Position numbers and translations under genes: made by a program. Positions 1 through 8,983 of a stretch of 25,764 nt of DNA are shown piece after piece. The stretch's first letter is position 1. Every line of letters begins with the position of its first letter. Under the pieces are notes generated by a model that worked only from the letters and a program-made list of their open reading frames with translations, made no database searches and was not told the DNA's origin. Source of the stretch: Candidatus Nanopelagicales bacterium (GTDB taxonomy: Bacteria; Actinomycetota; Actinomycetes; S36-B12); the NCBI GenBank assembly GCA_023264215.1, contig JALQSY010000008.1, positions 1 through 25,764 on the forward strand. The letters are read 5' to 3'.

Positions 1-2057
1 GACTAGGTCCAGGCTGGGGAAGTCGCCGAAGAACGGCACCACCGTCCACGCCGTGACGGCGCGCGTGCCGATCGACTCGGTATCCGCTGCCTTGACCTCC
101 AGGCGGTGCATCGCGAGGGTTCCGGCGATGGCCCCGAGCAGACCGGGGCGGTCGGGCGCGGCGACGAGGATGCGCGAGGCGGGGCTGCCCTGCTCGAGCA
201 CGACATCGATCCCCTCCGACGTGAGCAGGTGGGGATGCTGATGGGCGATATTCGGCGCGGGCGCAGGGGCGACGCCGGCCAGATGCGACCGGGCTCGGGC
301 GACCAGATCGTCGACGAGCGAGGCCTTCCAGTCGCTCCACGCTCCGGGGCCGGTGGCTGCGGCATCGGCGTAGGTCAGGGCATGCAGCAGATCCAGTCGA
401 TCGGCGGACCCCACCACCTCTGCGACGCGCGCGGCCGTGACGGGGTCGTCGAGGTCGCGTCGAGTCGCGGTCTCAGGGAGCAGCAGATGGTGGCGGACCA
501 GCAGGACGAGCGTCTGGGCATCCGCGGGGTCGAACCCCATCGACGCCGTGATGGTGCCGGTCAGCACGGCACCGACCTCGCTGTGGTCCCCGGGTTGCCC
601 CTTGCCGATGTCGTGGAGCAGCGCGGCGATGAGGAGAAGGTCTGGCCGAGCCACCTCGCGCACGTGCATCGATGACTCCGCCGCGGTCTGGACCAGGTGC
701 CTATCCACGCGGTAGATGTGCACGGGATTGCCCTGGGGTGCTGAGCGCACGGCCGCCCACTGGGGGATGAGCCGCGTGACGAGGCCGTACCGATCGAGCG
801 CCTCCCACACCGGAATCAGCCCGGGGCCGGCGCCGAGTAGCGACACGAGTGCGCTGCGCGCATCGTCGGGCCACGGCACCGGCATCGGAGCGCAGTCGCG
901 CGCAAGCCTGGCCAGGGCGCCCGGCGACACGGGCAACCCGGCCTGTGCGGCCGCGGCGGCAAGCCGCAGCACGAGCACCGGATCGCGGTCCGGCCGGGCG
1001 TCGAGCGACAGGCCGACCTCACCGTCATGGACGACGACCCCGTCGGCGAGCGGGACGCGCTCGGGGCCGGGTCGACGCAGTCGCCGACGCACCTGGCGCC
1101 TGGAGCGCTCGCGCAGCAGTCGATCGACCCGGTGCCAGGTGATGTCCGAGGCGTAGGCGATGGAGCGCGCAGCGTCAGCCAGTTCGCGCAGCAGCGCCTC
1201 GCGGTCAGGAAGACCAAGGCGCTCGGCGACGTCGGCCTGGTCCTGCGTGCGCAGCACGTCACTGGTCCGCCGCCCCTCCGCCACCGCGCAGTCGTGCAGC
1301 GCATCGCGGATGTCGAGCAGCCGCTCCCGCGCTTCCGAGAGACCGTCACGAGGGACATCGGTGATCCACGATGCCGCGATCGCGTCGAGGATCCCGGCAT
1401 CGCGGAGCCCGCCGTAGGCCTCCTTGAGATCGGGCTCGAGCAGATGCGCGAGATCCCCGACCTGACGCCGCCGGCCCTGCACCGTCTCGCGCAGTTCCCC
1501 CAGTCGCGTGCGCGCCAGGGCGCGCCAGTCCGAAAGCAACGTGGCGGCCATTCGCTCGCCCAGGGTCCGGTCCCCCGCGATCGTGCGCGCATCGAGCAGT
1601 CCGAGGATGACCTTGATGTCCTGCGAGGCCATGCGCCGGGTCTCGGCCAGCGAGCGCACGCTGTGGTCGACGCGGACACCGGAGTCCCAGACGGGGTACC
1701 ACAGGGCCTCGACCGCCGCGGCGACCGCGGCATCCCGCGGATCGATCCGCTCCGGCAGCAGGAGCACCAGGTCGATGTCGCTGCCGACGGTGAGCTCGCC
1801 GCGGCCGTAGCCTCCGACGCCGATGAGCGCCGCTCCGAGATCGGCCGCACCGCTGTCGGCGAACACCGCCGCCAGCCAGTCGTCCGTGAGCGAGGCCAGC
1901 GCCCGCCTGCGAGCGCCCCGGGATGCCACGGGCCGGCCGAGGAGTTCGCCGCGCGCCCCGCGATAGGCCGAAGGATCGGCCGCGATGGGAACGACGGACA
2001 AAGAATCGGTGGACGGGGCGTGCGCCCCGTCCACCGACCCCCCGTTCGTGTCGGCCA

Positions 2058-2058
<1 letters not shown>
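1..2058 (-). CDS. glnD: GlnD, bifunctional PII nucleotidyltransferase/hydrolase (3' end cut by window edge)
   Basis: This enzyme covalently modifies the PII protein encoded just upstream and removes the modification, according to nitrogen status. In actinobacteria the modification is adenylylation. Reading from the ATG at 2058 gives 686 uninterrupted codons to the window edge. The nucleotidyltransferase site GGYGRGEL is at residues 82-89, followed by the catalytic SDID at 93-96. The HD phosphohydrolase motif LLHDIGKG followed by GDHS lies near residue 480. The first ACT domain starts near residue 628 (RILVAAPDRPGLLGAIAG). The second ACT domain and the stop lie outside. The start overlaps the glnK stop as TAATG, which implies translational coupling. 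The first 40 or so residues are a low-complexity extension before the conserved core. Gene order amt-glnK-glnD is typical of actinobacteria. Confidence 0.95.
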
Positions 2059-2396
<338 letters not shown>

Positions 2397-3704
2397 CTAC
2401 TGCTCCCCTCCGTGCGCACGGTGCCCGACGCCAGCGAAGACACCGCCGCCTCCTGAGTCACCCAGTTCGTAGGCGGTCTCCGCATGCTCCTCCAGGTCGA
2501 CGCCGCTCACCTCGACATCCTCGCTGACCCGGAAGCCGATCGTCACCTTGATCAGGTAGCCGATGATGAAGGTGAGGATCAGCGAGTAGAACAGCACCGC
2601 GAAGGCACCGATCGCCTGCTTCCCGAGCTGGTCGGGGCCGCCGCCGTAGAGGAGGCCATTGACCCCGGCCGGAGCTGCCTCGGTGGCGAGGAAGCCGATG
2701 AGCAGGGTGCCCACCAGGCCGCCGACCAGGTGGACGCCCACGACGTCGAGGGAGTCGTCGTACTTCAGCTTGTACTTCAGGCCCACCGCTAGGGCGCACA
2801 GGACACCGGCGATGAGGCCGATGATGGTAGCTCCGAGCGGGCTCACCGAGCTACAGGCCGGCGTGATCGCGACCAGGCCAGCGACGATGCCCGACGCAGC
2901 GCCGAGTGACGTGGCATGCCCGTCGCGGATCTTCTCCGTGATCAGCCAGCCGATACCCGCCGCGCAGGTGGCGACGAACGTGTTGAGGAACACGACCGCC
3001 GAGGTGTTGTCGGCAGCGACCTGCGAGCCGGCATTGAATCCGAACCAGCCGAACCACAGCAGGGCCGCGCCGATCATCACCAGGGTGAGGTTGTGCGGCT
3101 TCATGGGGGTGCGCGGCCATCCCAATCGAGCGCCGATGACGATGGCGAGCGCGAGCGCCGCGATGCCCGCGTTGATATGCACCGCCGTGCCACCCGCGAA
3201 GTCGATCACGCCGAGCTTGGCGATCCATCCGCCCGTCTCCGGATCGAGGTTGAAGACCCAGTGCGCGACCGGGAAGTAGACCAGGGTGGCCCAGATAGCG
3301 GCGAAGATGAGCCACGCGTTGAACTTCGTGCGATCAGCGATCGCACCAGCGATCAGGCCCACGGTGAGGCAGGCGAACATCGCCTGGAACGCGACGAAGA
3401 TCATCGCGGGCACGCTGGCCTCCGGATCGTCGGCCATGAGGCCTTCGAGACCGAAGTACTCGGTGACGTTGCCCAGGAGCCCCGCGTTGCCGTAGGACGC
3501 TCCGAACGCCATCGAGTAGCCGTAGATCATCCACAGGATGCCCACGATGAACAGGGCGCCCATGATCATCATCATCATGTTGAGCACCGACTTGACCCGA
3601 ACCATGCCTCCGTAGAAGAAGGCGAGTCCGGGGATCATGAGCAGCACCAGCGCGGATGCCATAAGCATCCAGGCGGTATCACCCGTGTTGAGCGCGGATT
3701 CCAT
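2397..3704 (-). CDS. amt: Ammonium transporter Amt
   Basis: This inner-membrane trimeric ammonium channel takes up NH4+/NH3 at low external ammonium. It has about eleven hydrophobic segments. Both pore histidines are visible: GTAVHINAG near residue 178 and GVHLVGG near residue 325. The conserved WFGWFGFNAGS segment lies near residue 220. The cytoplasmic tail (FRVSEDVEVSGVDLEEHAETAYE) is the usual Amt C-terminus that contacts PII, followed by a Gly-rich end. An in-frame GTG at 3713 would add three residues, but it sits one base from AAGGAG. The ATG at 3704 is ten bases away and is preferred. First gene of the operon with glnK and glnD; GlnR-like boxes lie upstream. Confidence 0.96.
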   Translation of the reverse strand: MESALNTGDTAWMLMASALVLLMIPGLAFFYGGMVRVKSVLNMMMMIMGALFIVGILWMIYGYSMAFGASYGNAGLLGNVTEYFGLEGLMADDPEASVPAMIFVAFQAMFACLTVGLIAGAIADRTKFNAWLIFAAIWATLVYFPVAHWVFNLDPETGGWIAKLGVIDFAGGTAVHINAGIAALALAIVIGARLGWPRTPMKPHNLTLVMIGAALLWFGWFGFNAGSQVAADNTSAVVFLNTFVATCAAGIGWLITEKIRDGHATSLGAASGIVAGLVAITPACSSVSPLGATIIGLIAGVLCALAVGLKYKLKYDDSLDVVGVHLVGGLVGTLLIGFLATEAAPAGVNGLLYGGGPDQLGKQAIGAFAVLFYSLILTFIIGYLIKVTIGFRVSEDVEVSGVDLEEHAETAYELGDSGGGGVFAGVGHRAHGGEQ

Positions 3705-3720
3705 GCGCGTCACTCTCCTT

Positions 3721-3757
3721 CTTGGTCCCCAGGTCTTCCTGACCAGATGGAGCCAAG
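3721..3757 (-). other. Leader hairpin just upstream of the amt ribosome binding site
   Basis: On the minus strand, CTTGG then TCC (one bulged C) can pair with GGA then CCAAG. An inner GGTC-AGGAA-GACC stem lies inside. The structure ends at the base before AAGGAG (3720-3715), the amt Shine-Dalgarno sequence. A role in translation or mRNA stability is inferred. Confidence 0.4.
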
Positions 3758-3788
3758 AGCACGCGCGTTACCCCAACCGCCGCGGCGC

Positions 3789-3835
3789 GTTACGGGACGG
3801 TGACATCCGGGGCAGTCATGTTTCGATCATGTGAC
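3789..3835 (-). promoter_or_regulatory. Two GlnR-type boxes upstream of amt-glnK-glnD
   Basis: Read on the minus strand, GTCAC-N6-GAAAC occupies 3835-3820 and GTCAC-N6-GTAAC occupies 3804-3789. A further GTAAC lies at 3771-3767, exactly 22 bases beyond the previous one. The actinobacterial GlnR consensus is GTnAC-N6-GaAAC, repeated with an 11-base period. The position, about 85-130 bases before the amt start, suits an activator of the nitrogen operon. The match is seen directly; GlnR itself is not in the window. Confidence 0.65.
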
Positions 3836-3877
3836 GCCGAGCCCACGGGTCACACGCGCCCCGGCAGGCCCGGCCAC

Positions 3878-5077
3878 CTAGTCCGCGAGGAGGGCGTCGA
3901 CGAACTCCCCGGGCTCGAACGGGGCGAGGTCGTCCGGTCCCTCCCCCAGGCCCACGAGCTTGACCGGGACGCCGAGCTCGCGCTGCACGGCCACGACGAT
4001 GCCGCCCTTGGCGGTGCCGTCGAGCTTGGTCAGCACGATTCCGGTGACGTCGACGACCTCGGAGAACACCTTGGCCTGGGTGAGGCCGTTCTGGCCCGTC
4101 GTCGCGTCCAGGACCAGGAGGACCTCATCCACCGGGCCCTGCTTCTCGATGACGCGCTTGACCTTGCCCAACTCGTCCATGAGCCCGACCTTCGTGTGCA
4201 GCCTGCCCGCGGTGTCGATCACGACCGAGTCGACGTCGGCCTCCGCGCCGATGCGGACTGCATCGAAGGCGACCGCTGCGGGATCTCCGCCCTCCGGACC
4301 CCGCACGACAGCGGCACCCACTCGGTCGCCCCAGGTCTGCAGTTGCTCCGCTGCGGCCGCGCGGAAGGTGTCCGCTGCACCGAGCACCACAGTGCATCCC
4401 TCGGCGACGAGCAGACGGCCGAGCTTGCCCGTGGTCGTCGTCTTGCCGGTCCCGTTGACCCCAACGACAAGGACGACCGCGGGGCCCTCGCCGTCGCGGC
4501 GTGCTCGCAGGCTGCGATCCATGGCCGGATCGACCAGGGCGATGAGTTCCTCGCGCAGCAGGGCCCGGACAGCCTCGGGACTCGACGGGGACTCCGCGAG
4601 CACGCGTGCGCGGAGTCGTTCGGTCAACTCCACCGTCGCACTGACGCCGAGATCCGCGGTCAGGAGCGTCTCCTCGATCTCGTCCCACGTCGCCGCGTCG
4701 ACGTTGTCGCGTGACATGAGCGCCAGCAAGCCGCGCCCCAGGGTCGACTGCGAGCGCGCGAGACGACGGCGCAGCCGCGTGAGGCGACCCGCAGCCGGCT
4801 CCGGCTCCTCGACTCGGAGCGACTCGAGGTCCACCTCCTCGAGGACGATCTCCTCGGGCGCGGCCTCCGCCACGGTGTCGAGGGATGCGGCCTGCGTGAT
4901 CGGCCTGCGAGGAGTGTCGCGCGGCACCGAGTCGTCGTCGCCGACGCCGGGTGCATAGTCGACGCCGGGCCGCGGCTTGGGCGGGGCGGCGGGACGTCGT
5001 CGTACGAGAGCGACGATGACGCCGAGCAGGACGATCACGGCGACGGCGACGCCGATGACGATGCCGAGGGAGTCCAC
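3878..5077 (-). CDS. ftsY: FtsY, signal recognition particle receptor GTPase
   Basis: This is the membrane receptor for the Ffh/4.5S RNA particle, which hands ribosomes making membrane proteins to SecYEG. An N-terminal hydrophobic helix (residues 4-25) is followed by an acidic linker to about residue 95, then the NG domain. G1 is GVNGTGKT (206-213), DTFRAAAAEQL begins at 236, DTAGR is at 288-292, and TKLDGTAKGG is at 350-359. The closing GLGEGPDDLAPF lies at 377-388. The 399-aa length and an N-terminal membrane anchor are usual for actinobacteria. The start is GTG at 5077, seven bases after AGGA; a nearby ATG at 5085 is out of frame. It follows smc with a 48-base gap made largely of an 18-bp tandem repeat. 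Confidence 0.96.
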   Translation of the reverse strand: MDSLGIVIGVAVAVIVLLGVIVALVRRRPAAPPKPRPGVDYAPGVGDDDSVPRDTPRRPITQAASLDTVAEAAPEEIVLEEVDLESLRVEEPEPAAGRLTRLRRRLARSQSTLGRGLLALMSRDNVDAATWDEIEETLLTADLGVSATVELTERLRARVLAESPSSPEAVRALLREELIALVDPAMDRSLRARRDGEGPAVVLVVGVNGTGKTTTTGKLGRLLVAEGCTVVLGAADTFRAAAAEQLQTWGDRVGAAVVRGPEGGDPAAVAFDAVRIGAEADVDSVVIDTAGRLHTKVGLMDELGKVKRVIEKQGPVDEVLLVLDATTGQNGLTQAKVFSEVVDVTGIVLTKLDGTAKGGIVVAVQRELGVPVKLVGLGEGPDDLAPFEPGEFVDALLAD

Positions 5078-5086
5078 AGGCTCATC

Positions 5087-5140
5087 CTCTCAAGGGGAAA
5101 CGGGCTCTCAAGGGGAAACGGGCACTCACGCGGAGACGGG
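5087..5140. repeat. Three-copy 18-bp tandem repeat spanning the smc stop codon
   Basis: Two perfect 18-bp copies lie at 5087-5104 and 5105-5122 (plus-strand unit CTCTCAAGGGGAAACGGG). A third copy with 14 of 18 matches, at 5123-5140, contains the last codons and the stop of smc. Because 18 is a multiple of three, each copy carries a TGA in the smc frame. The last copy also supplies the GAGAG next to the ftsY ribosome binding site. Confidence 0.9.
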
Positions 5141-8100
5141 ATCGCGGTCACGCAGTCTCTGGCCCACGACCTGTGTCACGCCATCGCCGCGCATCGAGAC
5201 GCCGTACAGCGCGTCGGCGATCTCCATGGTGCGCTTCTGGTGGGTCACGACGATGAGCTGGGACGCGGTGCGCAACTCATCGATGGCGTCGATGAGTCGA
5301 CCGAGGTTGACGTCGTCGAGCGCCGCCTCCACCTCATCGAGCACGTAGAACGGGCTGGGTCGCGCCTTGAACAGGGCGATGAGGAAGGCGACCGCGGTGA
5401 GGGAGCGCTCTCCGCCGGAGAGCAGGGACAGCCGCTTGACCTTCTTGCCGGGCGGGCGGGCCTCGACATCGACCCCGGTCATCAGCATGTCCGACGGGTC
5501 GGTGAGGACCAGCCGCCCCTCGCCCCCGGGGAACAATCGGGCGAAGACATGCTCGAACTCCCGCGCCGTGTCGTGGTACGCCTCCGTGAACACCGCCTCG
5601 ACGCGCTCGTCCACCTCCTTGACGATCGCCAGCAGGTCCGCCCGCGACCGCTTCAGGTCGTCCACCTGCTCGGTGAGGAAGCGCAGGCGCTCCTCCAGGG
5701 CGGTGAACTCCTCCAGGGCCAGGGGGTTCACCTTGCCCAGCAGCGCCAGACCGCGCTCTGCCGACTTCAGCCGGCGCTCCTGCTGGGCGCGGTCGTAGGG
5801 ATAGGGCTGTGGCTCCGGGGCATCGGGATCGATCTCGTCGCCGGGAGCGGCCGGGGTCGGCGGGACCATCTGGTCGGGGCCGTATTCGGTGACGAGGGCA
5901 TCGGGTTCGATCCCGAACTCCTCGATCACGCGTCCCTCCACCTGCTCGATGCGCAGGCGCTGCTCGGCCCGGGCCACCTCGTCTCGATGGACGGAGTCGG
6001 TGAGCCGGTCCATCTCGGCGCCGAGCTCGCGCAGGGACTGCCGGATCTGCTGGAGCGTCGCGTCGCGGGTCGCGTGCTGCTCCTCGCGGGTGCGGCGTTC
6101 GGCGTCGGCGCGCGCGAGGGACGCCTCGAGGAATCTCAGCACCGTCTCGACCCCGCGCGACACCGCTCGGGCGACCTCGGCCTCGCGGGCTCGCTGCTCA
6201 CGGCGCTCGATCGCGCGACGACGCGACGCTCTCTCGTTGGCTGCCGCCCGCTCGAGCTCCTCCGCGCGCGAGGTCAGGGACGCCAGGCGCTCCTCCCCCG
6301 TGCGCACGGTCAGCCGGGCCTCGACCTCGCGAGCTCGGGCCTGCTCGGCGGCCTGGGCGAATTCGGGCCGGCGGTCGACCACGTCGTCGTCCCCGCCCTC
6401 CGCCTCTGCCGCGGCCAGGCGCTGCTCGAGTTCGGCGAGCGTCGCCTCGTCGGCAGCGAGCGCTTCCAGCGCTGCCTGTTCGGCCGCGGCGAGACGGTCG
6501 GCCTCGGCCGTGGCGGCTCGCGCGGCCTGCCCGAGGAGCCCGAGCTGCTCGGCCACCGCTGCCAGCCGGGCGTCGGACTCGTGCAGCCGGGACAGGGCCG
6601 CCTCCGCCGTCTGGGTGGCCTCGCGCTGGCTGTCCAGCGCGGCGGCGAGTTCGAACCTCGTGCGCTCGAGAGCGTGCTGCACTCCTTCGAGTGCGCTGGC
6701 CGCCTCATCGACCGCCGAGTGCAGTTCGATGAGCGACGGGGCATCCCCCGACCCGCCGTAGGCCATGTGCGGCCCCACGACGTCGCCGTCGCGCGTGGCC
6801 GCGGTGAACCCCTGCTCGGCGGCGCGAGCCGCCGCATTCAGGTCGTCCACGATCACGATTCCCGACAGTCGGCCGGCCAGGGAATTCAGGAGCTCTCCAG
6901 ATCCGGAGATCACGTCGGTGACGCGCCTGGCACCCGCGGGGGTGGCGATCGGATCGGACGGCGGGGTCGAGCCCGAGCCGAGGACGACGACACTCGCACG
7001 GCCCGCGGTGTCGCGATGCAGCAGGAGCAGGCCGTCGATCGCCGATCGTGCGTCTCGGACGACGACCGCATCCGACAGTGGGCCCAGCGCCGCCGCGACA
7101 CCCCGCTCGTAGCCGGACTCGATGGTGAGCAGCGATGCGACCGTGCCAACGACGCCGACAGCGTCGCCGGCCTGCAGGAGCGCTCCGGGCCCGTCGCCGC
7201 GCGCCAGCGCGATACGCAGCGCCTCCAGGCGCGCGGCGAGCGCAGCCCGCTCGCGCTCGCTCTCGCGTTCCTGGTGTCGAAGGGCTTCCACGAGGGCATC
7301 CGCCGCCGCGAGGGCGGCCTGGGTCTCCTCGTACTGGGTGTCGAGGCCGAGTTCGCCGGCGTCGAGACCGGCCACCTGCGCCTCGAGTGCGGCGAACTCG
7401 CGCTGAGCGGTCGCTGCGCGCGTGCGTGCGTCCTCGCGCTGCGCCGAGGCGCGCTCGATCTCCGCTGCGCGGGCCTCTCGACGAGAGCGCGCCGCCGCGA
7501 CCCGGCCGGCGAGCCTGGCGAGGCTCTCGCGCCGGTCGGCCTGCGAACGGATCCCCTGAGCGACGCGACGTTCCTCGTCGGCCAGCGTCCGCTCGGCAGC
7601 GGTCCGGAGCGCGGTCGCCTCTGCCAGGGTGGACCGATCGGCCTCGACCTGGCGGCCGAGCGCGAACTCCTCACCGCGCAGCCCGGCAGCCTCGGCCTCC
7701 AGGGCGTCGGGATCGCGACCGCTGCTGGCCTCGTCCTCCATCTCGGGTCCGATGAGGCGGAGCCGCTCGGTCGCGAGGGAGCCGGTCCCGAGGAACCGCT
7801 CGCGCAGTGCGGAGAGCGCGAACCAGGACTGCTGGGCGGCGGCGAGCATCGGTGCGGCGGACTGCGCCTCCGCGTCGAGTTCGGCTTCGCGCGCCGTGAG
7901 GGCCGCCAGCTGTCCCTCCACCTCCAGCCGCCGCTCGCGCAGCGCGGACTCGTCAGCGATCTCGGCGGCAAGGCTCTGCCGGAACTGGGCGAGGTCATCG
8001 GCCATGAGGCGCAGGCGAGCATCGCGGGCCTCGGCCTGGATGACGGCCGCCCTGCGCGCCACCTCCGCCTGTCGACCGAGTGGCTTGAGCTGTCGGCGGA

Positions 8101-8692
8101 GCTCGGTCGTCAGGTCGGTGAGCCTGGTGAGGTTGCCCTGCATGGCATCGAGCTTGCGCAGGGCCTTCTCCTTGCGCTTGCGATGCTTGAGGACTCCGGC
8201 CGCCTCTTCGATGAATCCGCGCCGATCCTCCGGAGAGGCGTGCAGGATCGCGTCGAGTTGACCCTGGCCCACGATGACGTGCATCTCGCGGCCGATACCC
8301 GAGTCAGAGAGCAGCTCCTGGATGTCCAGCAGGCGACAGGGGGTGCCGTTGATGGCGTACTCGGACCCGCCGTTGCGGAACAGGGTGCGGGAGATCGTCA
8401 CTTCGGTGTACTCGATCGGCAGGGCGCCGTCGGTGTTGTCGATCGTGAGTGCGACCTCGGCGCGTCCCAGGGGTGCTCGACCGGCGGTCCCCGCGAAGAT
8501 GACGTCGGCCATGTTGCCGCCGCGCAGCGACTTGGCCCCCTGCTCGCCCATGACCCAGGCGATGGCGTCCACGATATTGGATTTGCCCGAGCCATTGGGG
8601 CCCACGACGCAGGTCACACCCGGCTCGAAGGCCAGCGTCGTCGCCGAGGCGAAGGACTTGAAGCCCTTGAGCGTCAGGCTCTTCAGATGCAC
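5126..8692 (-). CDS. smc: Chromosome segregation/condensation protein SMC
   Basis: This ABC-type ATPase forms long antiparallel coiled-coil dimers that extrude DNA loops with ScpA/ScpB (not in this window). Walker A is GPNGSGKS (31-38), after the typical SMC start LKSLTLKGFKSFA. Two long Ala/Glu/Arg-rich coiled-coil stretches flank a hinge at roughly residues 500-660. The C-terminal head has signature LSGGERS (from 1091), Walker B FYVLDE (1115-1120) and VVTHQKRTME. The 1188-aa length is standard. The start is GTG at 8692, with only a weak upstream purine stretch as ribosome binding site. The rnc-mutM-smc-ftsY order is conserved in actinobacteria, and the rnc-smc-ftsY linkage is widespread. 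The C-terminus RDPVSA ends inside a tandem repeat. Confidence 0.97.
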   Translation of the reverse strand: MHLKSLTLKGFKSFASATTLAFEPGVTCVVGPNGSGKSNIVDAIAWVMGEQGAKSLRGGNMADVIFAGTAGRAPLGRAEVALTIDNTDGALPIEYTEVTISRTLFRNGGSEYAINGTPCRLLDIQELLSDSGIGREMHVIVGQGQLDAILHASPEDRRGFIEEAAGVLKHRKRKEKALRKLDAMQGNLTRLTDLTTELRRQLKPLGRQAEVARRAAVIQAEARDARLRLMADDLAQFRQSLAAEIADESALRERRLEVEGQLAALTAREAELDAEAQSAAPMLAAAQQSWFALSALRERFLGTGSLATERLRLIGPEMEDEASSGRDPDALEAEAAGLRGEEFALGRQVEADRSTLAEATALRTAAERTLADEERRVAQGIRSQADRRESLARLAGRVAAARSRREARAAEIERASAQREDARTRAATAQREFAALEAQVAGLDAGELGLDTQYEETQAALAAADALVEALRHQERESERERAALAARLEALRIALARGDGPGALLQAGDAVGVVGTVASLLTIESGYERGVAAALGPLSDAVVVRDARSAIDGLLLLHRDTAGRASVVVLGSGSTPPSDPIATPAGARRVTDVISGSGELLNSLAGRLSGIVIVDDLNAAARAAEQGFTAATRDGDVVGPHMAYGGSGDAPSLIELHSAVDEAASALEGVQHALERTRFELAAALDSQREATQTAEAALSRLHESDARLAAVAEQLGLLGQAARAATAEADRLAAAEQAALEALAADEATLAELEQRLAAAEAEGGDDDVVDRRPEFAQAAEQARAREVEARLTVRTGEERLASLTSRAEELERAAANERASRRRAIERREQRAREAEVARAVSRGVETVLRFLEASLARADAERRTREEQHATRDATLQQIRQSLRELGAEMDRLTDSVHRDEVARAEQRLRIEQVEGRVIEEFGIEPDALVTEYGPDQMVPPTPAAPGDEIDPDAPEPQPYPYDRAQQERRLKSAERGLALLGKVNPLALEEFTALEERLRFLTEQVDDLKRSRADLLAIVKEVDERVEAVFTEAYHDTAREFEHVFARLFPGGEGRLVLTDPSDMLMTGVDVEARPPGKKVKRLSLLSGGERSLTAVAFLIALFKARPSPFYVLDEVEAALDDVNLGRLIDAIDELRTASQLIVVTHQKRTMEIADALYGVSMRGDGVTQVVGQRLRDRDPVSA

Positions 8693-8719
8693 GCCGCCGA
8701 CCCTACCCGCGGCCCGGCC

Positions 8720-8899
8720 TCACCGGGGATCGGGCACGAGGAGTTCGTCGGCCAGGAGGCACTCCATGTCCGTCAACTCCGCTTCGGCGCGCAGCCGGGC
8801 GACCTCGGCCTCGAGATCGCGCACTCGGGCACGCAGCCGTGCGACCTCGGCCGCCGCGCGCGTGCCGGGGTCGAGGTGACCGTAGATGGCCTTCGCCAT
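8720..8899 (-). CDS. Small conserved-type hypothetical protein with a coiled coil (59 aa)
   Basis: This short reading frame starts at an ATG (8899) just after a strong GGAGGAG ribosome binding site and ends at 8720, 28 bases before smc. The protein begins MAKAIYGHLDP. Residues 17-41 form a heptad-like helix (EVARLRARVRDLEAEVARLRAEA), and the end is acidic and Leu-rich. I believe similar short proteins starting M-x-K-A-x-Y-G occur near this locus in other actinobacteria, but I cannot verify it. No enzymatic motif is visible. Oligomerisation through the coiled coil is the only reasonable structural inference. The function is unknown. The position between mutM and smc suggests co-transcription with smc. 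Confidence 0.75.
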   Translation of the reverse strand: MAKAIYGHLDPGTRAAAEVARLRARVRDLEAEVARLRAEAELTDMECLLADELLVPDPR

Positions 8900-8918
8900 G
8901 ACTCCTCCGAAGACTGCT

Positions 8919-8934
8919 CGGCGCTGTCGCGCCG
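8919..8934. other. 6-bp hairpin between mutM and the 59-aa gene
   Basis: CGGCGC-TGTC-GCGCCG is a perfect inverted repeat with a four-base loop. It lies in the 84-base gap after the mutM stop and before the ribosome binding site of the small gene. It could be a weak terminator for the upstream operon or part of a leader; there is no T-tract. A possible -35 (TTGACT, minus strand 8971-8966) lies upstream, but I see no convincing -10. Confidence 0.35.
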
Positions 8935-8983
8935 GGTACTCAGGGTGACAGCCGGTCCGTCATCGAGTCAAACCTCGCCCCGT

